A stretch of 5,352 nucleotides of DNA from DUPH01 sp035449085. GTDB lineage: Bacteria > Verrucomicrobiota > Kiritimatiellia > RFP12 > UBA1067. The stretch covers positions 1-5,352 of the forward strand of contig DAOTKE010000175.1 of assembly GCA_035449085.1 (NCBI GenBank), written 5' to 3'. The notes under the pieces were generated by a model. The model was not told the DNA's origin. It saw only the letters and a list, made by a program, of their open reading frames with translations, and made no database searches. A program made the position numbers and the translations under genes. This document shows, one piece after another, positions 1-5,282 of the stretch; position 1 is the first letter of the stretch; every line of letters starts with the position of its first letter.

Positions 1-1161
1 TGGCCGCGCGGCCGCCGTTGTTTGTGAAAGTTCTTGGACACTCGACGCTCGACCCCCGACGCTCGGGGATAGTTGCCGATTGGCGATTGGAGATTGGCGA
101 TTGGCGATTGGCGATTGGCGATTGCCTCTTCCCTCTTCCTTCTTCCCTGTCACCTTCCCCCGCAGGCCCGCGACGGGCGGCGGGGGCGGCGGAACGACCT
201 TCGGCAGCCGGTGCTCGCCCCAGAGCGCGGCGATGCGGTCGGACGCCGCCAGCGCCGCGGCCGGATCGCGCAGCGCCTTCTGGCGTCCCGCGACCGCACG
301 GTAATGTGCGGCGGCCTCGGGGAAGTCCGCCGCGACCTTGTAGGGCCGCCGGCCGGCGACGGCCCGCACGCCCTGGCCGGCCTCGCACAGGTCCACGGCT
401 TCGCCCGCGCTCTCGTTCACCTGCACGCTGCCCTGGAACACGAAGACGTCCGACACGCCGTCGGAGACCGTGACGCCGAAGACCGTGCCGAGGTCCCAAA
501 GCTCCAGTTCCTGCGTCTGGACGGTGAAGCCGACGGCGTGCGGCGGCACATCGGCCAGCAGCCGTCCCGATTCCAGCCGCACCTGCATCGCGTCGCACAC
601 CTCCAGCGACGACGGCCCCAGCAGGCGCAGCTCGACGCCTGAAGGCAAACGGGCTACGACCAGCCCGGCGTCCAGACGGACGATTCCGGGCAGGCTATGC
701 GGCAGGCTCAGCCCGACAGCATGATGCTGCGCCAAACACACAATGGCCGAACTCTTCGAAGTCGTATAACGTGCGCTCTTGTCGTTGCCGTGCAAGCCGC
801 GCGTCGTCAGCCGCAAAACGCCGCCCGCCAGCGCGACTGCCGCCGCCGCCGCGATGGCTGCACGGTAGTTTATCGACTTTCGATGCGTCGGTGCATGTGG
901 CACCGTTGCGCTCTTGTTGACGGGGCGATGCGGCGGCGCGACACGCCCACATTCATTTTCCACACACACTTCGCTCGAATCGATACTCTGTTTAAGGTGC
1001 CATCCCACCAGCACATCGGTGTCAACCTGTTCACGGTACAGCGTGATCAGGTCCGGATATTCTCGCAACAACGCCGCAAAACGTTCACGTTCCGTTTGAT
1101 CAGCATCGCCATCGATAATACGACCGACCAGCGCCATGAACTCTTCACGGGGGGGGATCAT
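1..1161 (-). CDS. FecR-domain membrane protein, partial (C-terminus beyond left edge)
   Basis: The minus frame opens with ATG at 1161 and stays open for 387 codons to the window edge. Residues 1-60 are charged and helical (IPPREEFMALVGRII), like the cytoplasmic part of FecR-type sigma regulators. An Ala-rich hydrophobic stretch at about residues 101-117 is a likely single membrane segment. Residues 161-250 match the FecR fold: LLGPSSLEV, then GFTVQT (211-216), DLGTVFGV (223-230) and VFVFQGSVQV. An Ala-rich helix (about 274-314) and six prolines (324-329) follow, then a low-complexity tail encoded by a heptanucleotide array. The start is set by a GGGAGGT ribosome site and a 4-bp ATGA overlap with the sigma gene, so the two are co-translated and probably partners. 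Known relatives often carry a C-terminal LamG-like domain, which cannot be checked here. The native protein may instead end near the proline run, with the tail a product of repeat insertion. The FecR assignment is firm; the tail is uncertain. Confidence 0.85.
   Translation of the reverse strand, partial: MIPPREEFMALVGRIIDGDADQTERERFAALLREYPDLITLYREQVDTDVLVGWHLKQSIDSSEVCVENECGRVAPPHRPVNKSATVPHAPTHRKSINYRAAIAAAAAVALAGGVLRLTTRGLHGNDKSARYTTSKSSAIVCLAQHHAVGLSLPHSLPGIVRLDAGLVVARLPSGVELRLLGPSSLEVCDAMQVRLESGRLLADVPPHAVGFTVQTQELELWDLGTVFGVTVSDGVSDVFVFQGSVQVNESAGEAVDLCEAGQGVRAVAGRRPYKVAADFPEAAAHYRAVAGRQKALRDPAAALAASDRIAALWGEHRLPKVVPPPPPPVAGLRGKVTGKKEEGRGNRQSPIANRQSPIANRQLSPSVGGRASSVQELSQTTAAARP
36..161. 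repeat. Mosaic heptanucleotide tandem array, three unit families in one 7-bp register
   Basis: On the plus strand, GATTGGC-type units fill 78-126 in seven copies; the second is GATTGGA and the last GATTGCC. In the same 7-bp phase to the left lie CGACGCT at 43-49 and 57-63, with diverged copies at 36-42 and 50-56 and degenerate heptads at 64-77. In the same phase to the right lie TCTTCCC at 127-133, TCTTCCT at 134-140 and TCTTCCC at 141-147, then two weaker heptads to 161. Each of the three unit types is free of stop codons in all six frames when tandemly repeated. The minus strand therefore reads through as SPIANRQ-type and then SVGGRAS-type peptide in the FecR frame. It resembles in kind the heptanucleotide STRR repeats known from cyanobacteria. 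No function is visible. Confidence 0.9.
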
Positions 1162-1694
1162 GGATGTACCTCCCGATTCATGGCCTGTTTCAGGCATGCC
1201 GCCAACGCGCGGCGGATACGGGTCAACATCATCGACATGGCGGCATCGCTGCAGGCAAACTTCCTGGCGATCTGTTGTACCGCCCAGTTCATGTGGTAGC
1301 GGTACTTGATGACGGCGCGTTGCGTGGGCGTCAGCTTTTCCAGACACCCGTCCAGCAGCTTCAAGCGATCATGCAAATCATCATGATGTCCGGCATCGAC
1401 TTCCGCAAGCCGCATGACCATATCTTCATCGAATACCAGACGTTCGCGTGATTTTTTCTTAAGGTGGGTCAAAACCCGGTAGTAAGCGATACTTTTAGCC
1501 CATGGCAGAAAAGGCCGCGTGGGGTCATAACGTGCGGCTTCGCGCCAAAGGACAAGATTCGTCTCCTGCAGTACGTCGCGCGCCTCGTCGCGACCACCTA
1601 AAAGGTAAGCGACGTACGCATGCAGATCGCACTGCGCACTGGTCAACAGTACGACAAAGGATTCATCCACACTGTTTATCGCGGTTTTGTCCAT
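1158..1694 (-). CDS. ECF-like sigma-70 family RNA polymerase sigma factor (Rhodopirellula/Verrucomicrobium type)
   Basis: This 178-residue protein directs RNA polymerase to a specific promoter set. Region 2 spans about residues 13-82 and contains DEARDVLQETNLVLWR (core binding) and RPFLPWAKSIAYYRVL (-10 recognition). Region 4 spans about 115-170: LEKLTPTQRAVIKYRY and the helix-turn-helix VQQIARKFACSDAAMSMMLT. The short linker with no region 3 is typical of ECF-like factors. The VLQETNLVLW and FLPWA..IAYY motifs match the family named for Rhodopirellula and Verrucomicrobium. ATG 1694 (MDKTAINS) was chosen because family members begin just before region 2; a GAGGTCGGGG stretch precedes it. The frame remains open upstream to 1802, but that would overlap the end of yraN. 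The TGA stop overlaps the ATG of the FecR gene, so the pair is translationally coupled. Its signal and regulon are unknown. Confidence 0.9.
   Translation of the reverse strand: MDKTAINSVDESFVVLLTSAQCDLHAYVAYLLGGRDEARDVLQETNLVLWREAARYDPTRPFLPWAKSIAYYRVLTHLKKKSRERLVFDEDMVMRLAEVDAGHHDDLHDRLKLLDGCLEKLTPTQRAVIKYRYHMNWAVQQIARKFACSDAAMSMMLTRIRRALAACLKQAMNREVHP
1168..1174 (-). promoter_or_regulatory. Ribosome binding site for the FecR-domain gene
   Basis: GGGAGGT on the minus strand lies inside the last codons of the sigma gene, six bases before ATG 1161. It fixes that start and supports both re-initiation at the ATGA overlap and independent ribosome loading. Confidence 0.75.
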
Positions 1695-1726
1695 TTCCGC
1701 CCCGACCTCTTGTAACCCATATTGGC

Positions 1727-1777
1727 CGAGAAGCGCGAAATCCAACAGGAAATTTTTGACTTTTTTACGAGAAGCGC
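1727..1777 (-). repeat. Direct repeat GCGCTTCTCG, two copies 41 bp apart, upstream of the sigma gene
   Basis: GCGCTTCTCG occurs on the minus strand at 1777-1768 and again at 1736-1727, about four helical turns apart and just before the sigma start at 1694. The upstream copy lies at the end of yraN and also forms the 3' arm of a perfect 7-bp hairpin (1771-1788, GAAGCGC/GCGCTTC, 4-base loop). No T-run follows, so the hairpin is not an intrinsic terminator. The pair could be an operator for the sigma/FecR unit. Chance is a real alternative, because the 10-mer is short and GC-rich. Confidence 0.4.
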
Positions 1778-2208
1778 ATACGCGCTTCAAACGGAAACGC
1801 ATTCTCGACGTGTCGGATCAGCGGTTCGCCCTCTTCCGGCTGGCCCAACACCTCGACCACATCGAAACGGAAATAAAGCTGCGGGTAGCCGGCCTTGCGC
1901 ACATAGGCCGCCGCCGCACGGTTCAGCGCATGGCGCTTACGGGCGTTCACCGCAGACAACGGCCGGCCGAAATCTTCGCGCCGGCGCGTCTTGACCTCGA
2001 CGAACACAAGCGTGTCGCCGCGCCGCGCCACCAGATCGATCTCGTCATGACGGTCCGGACGCACATTCTGCCCGATGACCGCATAGCCGGACGCCTTGAG
2101 AAACGCCGCCGCGCGCGCCTCGCCCCAGGCACCCACCACCGCCGAGCGCGGCGGCTTGTTCCGCTCGCCGCCGCGTCCTGTCACGATCTGGAGGAGTCTC
2201 GCGAACAC
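1765..2208 (-). CDS. yraN: YraN family protein (UPF0102), predicted nuclease-fold
   Basis: The 147-residue frame has the complete UPF0102 pattern. VVGAWGEARAAAFLKASGY (24-42) is the conserved G-x2-GE-x2-A segment. HDEIDLVARRGDTLVFVEVK (54-73) followed by TR is the endonuclease-like core, with D58, E71 and K73 in the D...E-x-K arrangement. FGRPLSAVNARKRHAL and a YFRFDVV strand follow. The family shares the fold of Holliday-junction resolvases and restriction nucleases, but its role is not well established. The start is GTG with no good ribosome site and an in-frame stop just upstream. The roughly 20 residues before the conserved core exceed the usual N-terminus, so a later GTG (codons 9, 24 or 25) is possible. 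It lies 15 bases after iorB and is probably co-transcribed with it. Confidence 0.85.
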   Translation of the reverse strand: MFARLLQIVTGRGGERNKPPRSAVVGAWGEARAAAFLKASGYAVIGQNVRPDRHDEIDLVARRGDTLVFVEVKTRRREDFGRPLSAVNARKRHALNRAAAAYVRKAGYPQLYFRFDVVEVLGQPEEGEPLIRHVENAFPFEARMRFS

Positions 2209-2223
2209 GGGTATTCAAGAGCA

Positions 2224-2808
2224 CTAGCGCGTCGCCGCGCGCGCGCGCCCCGCCTCGAACGCCTTGAGGTTCATATCGACCAGCTTGGCCGGGATGCGCT
2301 CCTGCATCGCCTGGTGCCACAGCTCGGCGCTGAAGGGCGTCAGGACAGACAGCGCGCCGGCCAGCACCATGTTCATCGTGCGGGTGTTGCCCACCTCCTT
2401 GGCGACGGTCAGCGCGTCAACATACAGCGCCGACGGATATTCTGCGCGCAGACGCTCATCCAGATCTGTCACCGCAGCCTGCTGGCCGCTCGAGACCGTG
2501 ACCGGCGTCATGTTCATGTCGTTGATCAGCACCTTGCCGCCCGGCGCGAGCAGATGCCGCCAGCGCAGGGCTTCCAGCCGCTCGAAAGAAACCAGCAGAT
2601 CGCTGGCGCCGTCCGGGATGATCGGCGCGTACACCTTCTCGCCGAAACGCACCTGGCTGATCACGCTGCCGCCGCGCTGCGCCATGCCGTGGATCTCGCT
2701 CTTCTTCACATCCAGTCCGGCCAGCGCCGCCGTCTTCGCCAGGATATCGCTGGTGAGAAGAATGCCCTGCCCGCCCACGCCCACCAAAGAAACATTCATC
2801 GTCTTCAT
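2224..2808 (-). CDS. iorB: Indolepyruvate:ferredoxin oxidoreductase, beta subunit
   Basis: This 194-residue protein is the small subunit of the Ior complex, a two-subunit member of the 2-oxoacid:ferredoxin oxidoreductase family, and corresponds to the gamma domain of pyruvate:ferredoxin oxidoreductase. The N-terminal strand and turn VSLVGVGGQGILLTSDIL (about 6-23) is the family signature. SEIHGMAQRGGSVISQVRFG (37-56) is the second conserved block, followed by SDLLVSFERLEALR. The reaction, with IorA, is indolepyruvate + CoA + 2 oxidised ferredoxin to indoleacetyl-CoA + CO2 + 2 reduced ferredoxin. ATG 2808 is preceded by AAGGAG at good spacing; the frame upstream of it overlaps iorA and looks non-coding. 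It begins 20 bases after the iorA stop, in the usual iorAB order, and acts in the cytoplasm. Confidence 0.95.
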   Translation of the reverse strand: MKTMNVSLVGVGGQGILLTSDILAKTAALAGLDVKKSEIHGMAQRGGSVISQVRFGEKVYAPIIPDGASDLLVSFERLEALRWRHLLAPGGKVLINDMNMTPVTVSSGQQAAVTDLDERLRAEYPSALYVDALTVAKEVGNTRTMNMVLAGALSVLTPFSAELWHQAMQERIPAKLVDMNLKAFEAGRARAATR

Positions 2809-2817
2809 GTCCGTCAA

Positions 2818-2823
2818 CTCCTT
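2818..2823 (-). promoter_or_regulatory. Ribosome binding site for iorB
   Basis: AAGGAG on the minus strand lies nine bases before ATG 2808, in the 20-base gap after the iorA stop. It decides this start against the longer open frame reaching back to 2892. Confidence 0.75.
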
Positions 2824-2828
2824 ACGCG

Positions 2829-4604
2829 CTAGCGGATTTTGGTGATCGCACCGAATTTGCACGTCTGCCTGCACATGGTGCATCCCGAGCACTGCACGGG
2901 ATCGATGCGCGACTTAAACCGTTTGCCGTCCGGCGTCGGCTCGCCGCGCTCGATCGCGGGGCAGCCCAGCTTGAAGCAGGCGCCGCAGGCCTTGCATTTC
3001 ACCGGATCCACCTCGCACGCGCCGGCGTTCATCAGTTTGGCGGCGATGCGGCAGGGCCCGCCCGCGATCACGACGGACGGCTCGGGGGCGTCCAGCTCCT
3101 CCTTGAGCACGCGCTCCAGGGCGGCCAGGTCATACGCATCCACGCGCGCGACACGCTTGAAGCCCATCGCCTTGGCCAGCTCGGCAATGTCCGTGACCGG
3201 CGCGGGATCGCCGCACAGGGTGCGTCCGGAGCCCGGATTCTCCTGGTGGCCGGTCATGCCGGTGATGCGGTTGTCGAGCACGATCGTGGTGATCGTGCCG
3301 CCGTTGTAGAGCACATTCAGGATGCCGGTCATGCCGGAGTGGAAAAAGGTCGAGTCGCCGATCACCGCGCAGAGGCGTCCGGTTTTGCCGGCCTTCTCCA
3401 TTCCGAAGGCATTGCCGATGCAGGCGCCCATGCAGATCGTGGTGTCCATCGCGCTGAGCGGAGGGAACGCGCCCAGCGTGTAGCATCCGATATCACCTGT
3501 AACCGTCGCGCCCAGTTTGGCCAGGGTATAGAAGACCGCGCGGTGGCTGCACCCGGAGCAGAGCACCGGCGGACGCGTCGGCAGGCCGGCGTCCGCACGC
3601 TTGACCGCGGGCACCTCGACATCGCCGAGCAGCTCCTTGCGCAGCGCGGTCAGGCGCATCGGGTTCATCTCCAGCATGTTCAGCTCGGTCTCGTGCTCCA
3701 CCACCTGGATGCCGAGTGCCCGCACCTGCTCTTCGAGGAACGGGTCCAGCTCCTCGATCACCAGCACGCGCGCCACGCCCGCCGCGAAGGTCTTGACCAA
3801 CTCGTTCGGCAGCGGGTTGGTGAAACCCAGCTTCAGCACGCTGAACTCAGGGAAGACCTCTTTCACATACTGGTACGTCACACCGGAGGTGATGATGCCG
3901 AGCCGGTCATCGCCGCGCTCGACGCGGTTGAACGGCGTTTCGCAGGCGAACGCGCGCATCGCGGCGGTGCGTTCCTGCGCCTTCAGGCGTTGGGGACGCG
4001 CGAACATGGGCACCGGGATGTAGCGCCGGATGTCCTTGACGTACGTTTTACGTTCCGGTTTCCCCGGGCCGAAACCGTCCCCCACATCCACGACCGTGGA
4101 GGTGTGCGACGTGCGGGTCGAGAGCCGCACAAAGGCCGGCACCTGGAACCGCTCCGAGACCCCGAACGCGGCCTGCACCATGTCAAAGGTTTCCTGACTG
4201 TCGGCCGGCTCGAAGAGCGCGGCGCGCGCGAACTTGACCAGGTTGCGGGAATCCTGCTCGTTCTGAGAGCTGTGCATGCCGGGGTCGTCGGCCGTGACCA
4301 CAACCAGTCCGCCGTTCGCGCCGACATACGTGTAGGTCATCAGCGGATCCATCGCCACATTGAGGCCCACGTGCTTCATGGCGGTCAGCGCGCGTGCGCC
4401 GGCGATCGAGGCGCCGATGGCGACCTCCATCGAGACCTTTTCGTTCACCCCCCACTCGCAATAGATCGTATCCTTGAACTTCGCCACATTCTCAAGAATC
4501 TCGGTGCTGGGGGTTCCGGGATAAGCCGACGCCACGGCGCAGCCCGCCTTACAGGCCGCCCATGCGACCGCCTCATTCGCTGACAACAAAACCTTACGGC
4601 TCAT
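2829..4604 (-). CDS. iorA: Indolepyruvate:ferredoxin oxidoreductase, alpha subunit (TPP and Fe-S)
   Basis: The 591-residue length is normal for IorA. The pyrimidine-binding domain has SAYPGTPSTEI (26-36), the MKHVGLNVAMDPLM block (76-89) and ADDPGMHSSQNEQDSR (105-120). A transketolase-C-like domain (about 230-330) follows. The TPP-binding domain has CSGCSHR (349-355), GDIGCYTLG (370-378) and the thiamine-diphosphate motif from GDS (416-418) to N445. A C-terminal ferredoxin domain carries two 4Fe-4S motifs: C537, C540, C543, C548 followed by P, and C572, C575, C578, C582 followed by K. With IorB it decarboxylates indolepyruvate and related aryl-pyruvates from aromatic amino-acid breakdown and passes electrons to ferredoxin, which is typical of anaerobes. 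ATG 4604 is set by AAGGAG ten bases upstream. The open frame continues upstream to 4727, but those residues do not resemble the family. It is the first gene of an operon with iorB. Confidence 0.96.
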   Translation of the reverse strand: MSRKVLLSANEAVAWAACKAGCAVASAYPGTPSTEILENVAKFKDTIYCEWGVNEKVSMEVAIGASIAGARALTAMKHVGLNVAMDPLMTYTYVGANGGLVVVTADDPGMHSSQNEQDSRNLVKFARAALFEPADSQETFDMVQAAFGVSERFQVPAFVRLSTRTSHTSTVVDVGDGFGPGKPERKTYVKDIRRYIPVPMFARPQRLKAQERTAAMRAFACETPFNRVERGDDRLGIITSGVTYQYVKEVFPEFSVLKLGFTNPLPNELVKTFAAGVARVLVIEELDPFLEEQVRALGIQVVEHETELNMLEMNPMRLTALRKELLGDVEVPAVKRADAGLPTRPPVLCSGCSHRAVFYTLAKLGATVTGDIGCYTLGAFPPLSAMDTTICMGACIGNAFGMEKAGKTGRLCAVIGDSTFFHSGMTGILNVLYNGGTITTIVLDNRITGMTGHQENPGSGRTLCGDPAPVTDIAELAKAMGFKRVARVDAYDLAALERVLKEELDAPEPSVVIAGGPCRIAAKLMNAGACEVDPVKCKACGACFKLGCPAIERGEPTPDGKRFKSRIDPVQCSGCTMCRQTCKFGAITKIR

Positions 4605-4614
4605 CTCTTCGTCG

Positions 4615-4620
4615 CTCCTT
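4615..4620 (-). promoter_or_regulatory. Ribosome binding site for iorA
   Basis: AAGGAG on the minus strand lies ten bases before ATG 4604 and selects that start over an N-terminally extended frame that would begin at 4727. Confidence 0.75.
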
Positions 4621-4661
4621 CTCCACAGGTTCGAGGAATCCACAAAAACACCGGCAAAAAC

Positions 4662-4708
4662 CGAAAGCCTCACCCGACGTATCCCCCTCAACTCTCCAAT
4701 GGCTTTCG
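4662..4708 (-). repeat. Inverted repeat in the iorA leader
   Basis: CGAAAGCC (4662-4669) and GGCTTTCG (4701-4708) are perfect 8-bp complements separated by 31 bases. In a transcript starting near 4711 the first arm would lie almost at the 5' end, and the second arm is followed by a short U-run (GGUUUUUG). It could form a long-range leader stem. No known riboswitch or attenuator pattern is recognised. Confidence 0.35.
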
Positions 4709-4717
4709 TGGCGCGGA

Positions 4718-4746
4718 ATTGTCCCACGCCCCCCCCCCATCGTCAA
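4718..4746 (-). promoter_or_regulatory. Candidate sigma-70 promoter for iorAB with G10 spacer tract
   Basis: On the minus strand TTGACG (4746-4741) and GACAAT (4723-4718) match the -35 and -10 consensus at 5/6 and 4/6 positions. They are separated by exactly 17 bases. Ten of the spacer bases are a run of Gs (4738-4729). Transcription would start near 4711, giving a leader of about 107 bases to the iorA ATG. The promoter lies just after the last recognisable codons of the esterase pseudogene. Confidence 0.5.
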
Positions 4747-4762
4747 CCCAAAAGCCTGACAG

Positions 4763-5064
4763 ACTCCGGATGTAAAACGGCGCGAGCGGGTGAATCATGG
4801 CATTCCAAAGGGCACGCGGTTGTTTGTGAAGCTCCATTTTAGGGGCATTCGTCCACCTCGCCATGGACACATTGCTCTGCCCACTGCACAGCCACACTTC
4901 ACCGGCCCAGACATCTGAGGCCCTCTGCACGTTCTTTTCGCCCACCGCGACCCACTCGCGCCATTCGCGCGACACGGCGAGCGGTGCAAGACGCACGATC
5001 CATGGACCCTTGATAACACTGCAACACCCGTGAAGACCCAACCAGACTTGGTGATTGTCATCAT
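4763..5064 (-). pseudogene. Sialate O-acetylesterase-like (SGNH/SASA) pseudogene, heavily deleted
   Basis: The frame through 5008-4871 reads GPWIVRLAPLAVSREWRE and then VWAGEVWLCSGQSN. These are the pre-catalytic block and the catalytic-serine block (GQSN at 4882-4871) of secreted sialate O-acetylesterases. Only about 22 residues later the same frame reads ALWNAMIHPLAPFYIR (about 4813-4766), which in intact enzymes lies far downstream, just before the LWYQGESN motif. That motif and everything after it are absent. Upstream, ATG 5064 in a different frame has an AAGGA ribosome site and encodes a signal-peptide-like start (MMTITKSGWVFTGVAVLS). Together these suggest a former secreted esterase with an N-terminal deletion or frameshift, a large internal deletion and a lost C-terminus. 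The family call rests on remembered motifs, and the exact borders are approximate. No product of normal function is expected. Confidence 0.65.
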
Positions 5065-5110
5065 TTCAGGATTCCTTATTCGTTACGCTTATGTTTGCAC
5101 AGACGGCATA

Positions 5111-5150
5111 GAAAAAGAAAAACCCCAATAAAACTCGCGTTTTACTGGGG
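5111..5150 (-). terminator. Rho-independent terminator after tRNA-His
   Basis: On the minus strand a 12-bp stem (CCCCAGTAAAAC pairing with GTTTTATTGGGG, one G-U pair) closes a GCGA tetraloop at 5150-5123. It is followed by TTTTTCTTTTT (5122-5112). It starts eight bases after the tRNA 3' end and would stop transcription before the esterase remnant. Confidence 0.9.
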
Positions 5151-5158
5151 CAAGAAAC

Positions 5159-5236
5159 TGGGGCGAAAAACGGGACTCGAACCCGCGACCCGCAGATCCA
5201 CAATCTGCTGCTCTAACCAACTGAGCTATTTTCGCC
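5159..5236 (-). tRNA. tRNA-His (anticodon GTG)
   Basis: All four arms fold. The acceptor is GCGAAAA with TTTTCGC. The D stem is GCTC/GAGC, with GG in the loop. The anticodon stem GCAGA/TCTGC encloses loop TTGTGGA, with GTG at 5201-5199. The T arm is GCGGG-TTCGAGT-CCCGT. The histidine identity element G-1 opposite C73 is encoded in the DNA, and the CCA end (5161-5159) is also encoded. It is followed by its own terminator. Confidence 0.97.
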
Positions 5237-5253
5237 ATTCGAAAAACGCGTTT

Positions 5254-5282
5254 ACGATAGCAGACGTGCACACGATATGCAA
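5254..5282 (-). promoter_or_regulatory. Candidate promoter for tRNA-His
   Basis: On the minus strand TTGCAT (5282-5277) and TATCGT (5259-5254) are separated by 17 bases. The predicted start near 5247 leaves a leader of about ten bases before the tRNA. The -10 matches consensus at 4/6 positions and the -35 at only 3/6. The remaining bases to the right edge show nothing recognisable. Confidence 0.4.

Noticed and set aside
2..13. 12-bp palindrome GGCCGCGCGGCC at the left edge
   Set aside because: It is expected by chance in GC-rich coding sequence, and nothing around it supports a site.
36..161. CRISPR array
   Set aside because: The repeats are 7 bp, contiguous and without spacers.
18..642. 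Plus-strand frames starting in the repeat array (GDWRLAI repeats)
   Set aside because: All three frames show the same heptapeptide because the DNA unit is 7 bp. Beyond the array they are antisense to the FecR domain.
697..1299. Plus-strand open frame of 200 residues
   Set aside because: It runs antisense across the FecR start and the sigma 3' end, and has no family resemblance or ribosome site.
1771..1788. Hairpin at the end of yraN as a terminator
   Set aside because: The stem is perfect, but neither strand has a T-run after it; on the minus strand it is followed by A-rich sequence.
1687..2832. Long open frame on the plus strand (381 residues) across yraN and iorB
   Set aside because: It is a shadow of two well-supported minus-strand genes, and its residues are Arg/His-rich and featureless.
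3246..4583. Long open frame on the plus strand (445 residues)
   Set aside because: It is the antisense shadow of iorA. The translation is rich in H, R, A and G with no recognisable domain, and iorA is unmistakable on the other strand.
4795..5064. Minus-strand frame of 89 residues as an intact small protein
   Set aside because: Only its first 18 or so residues look meaningful (a signal-peptide-like start). The rest is a Cys/Arg-rich off-frame reading of the esterase remnant.
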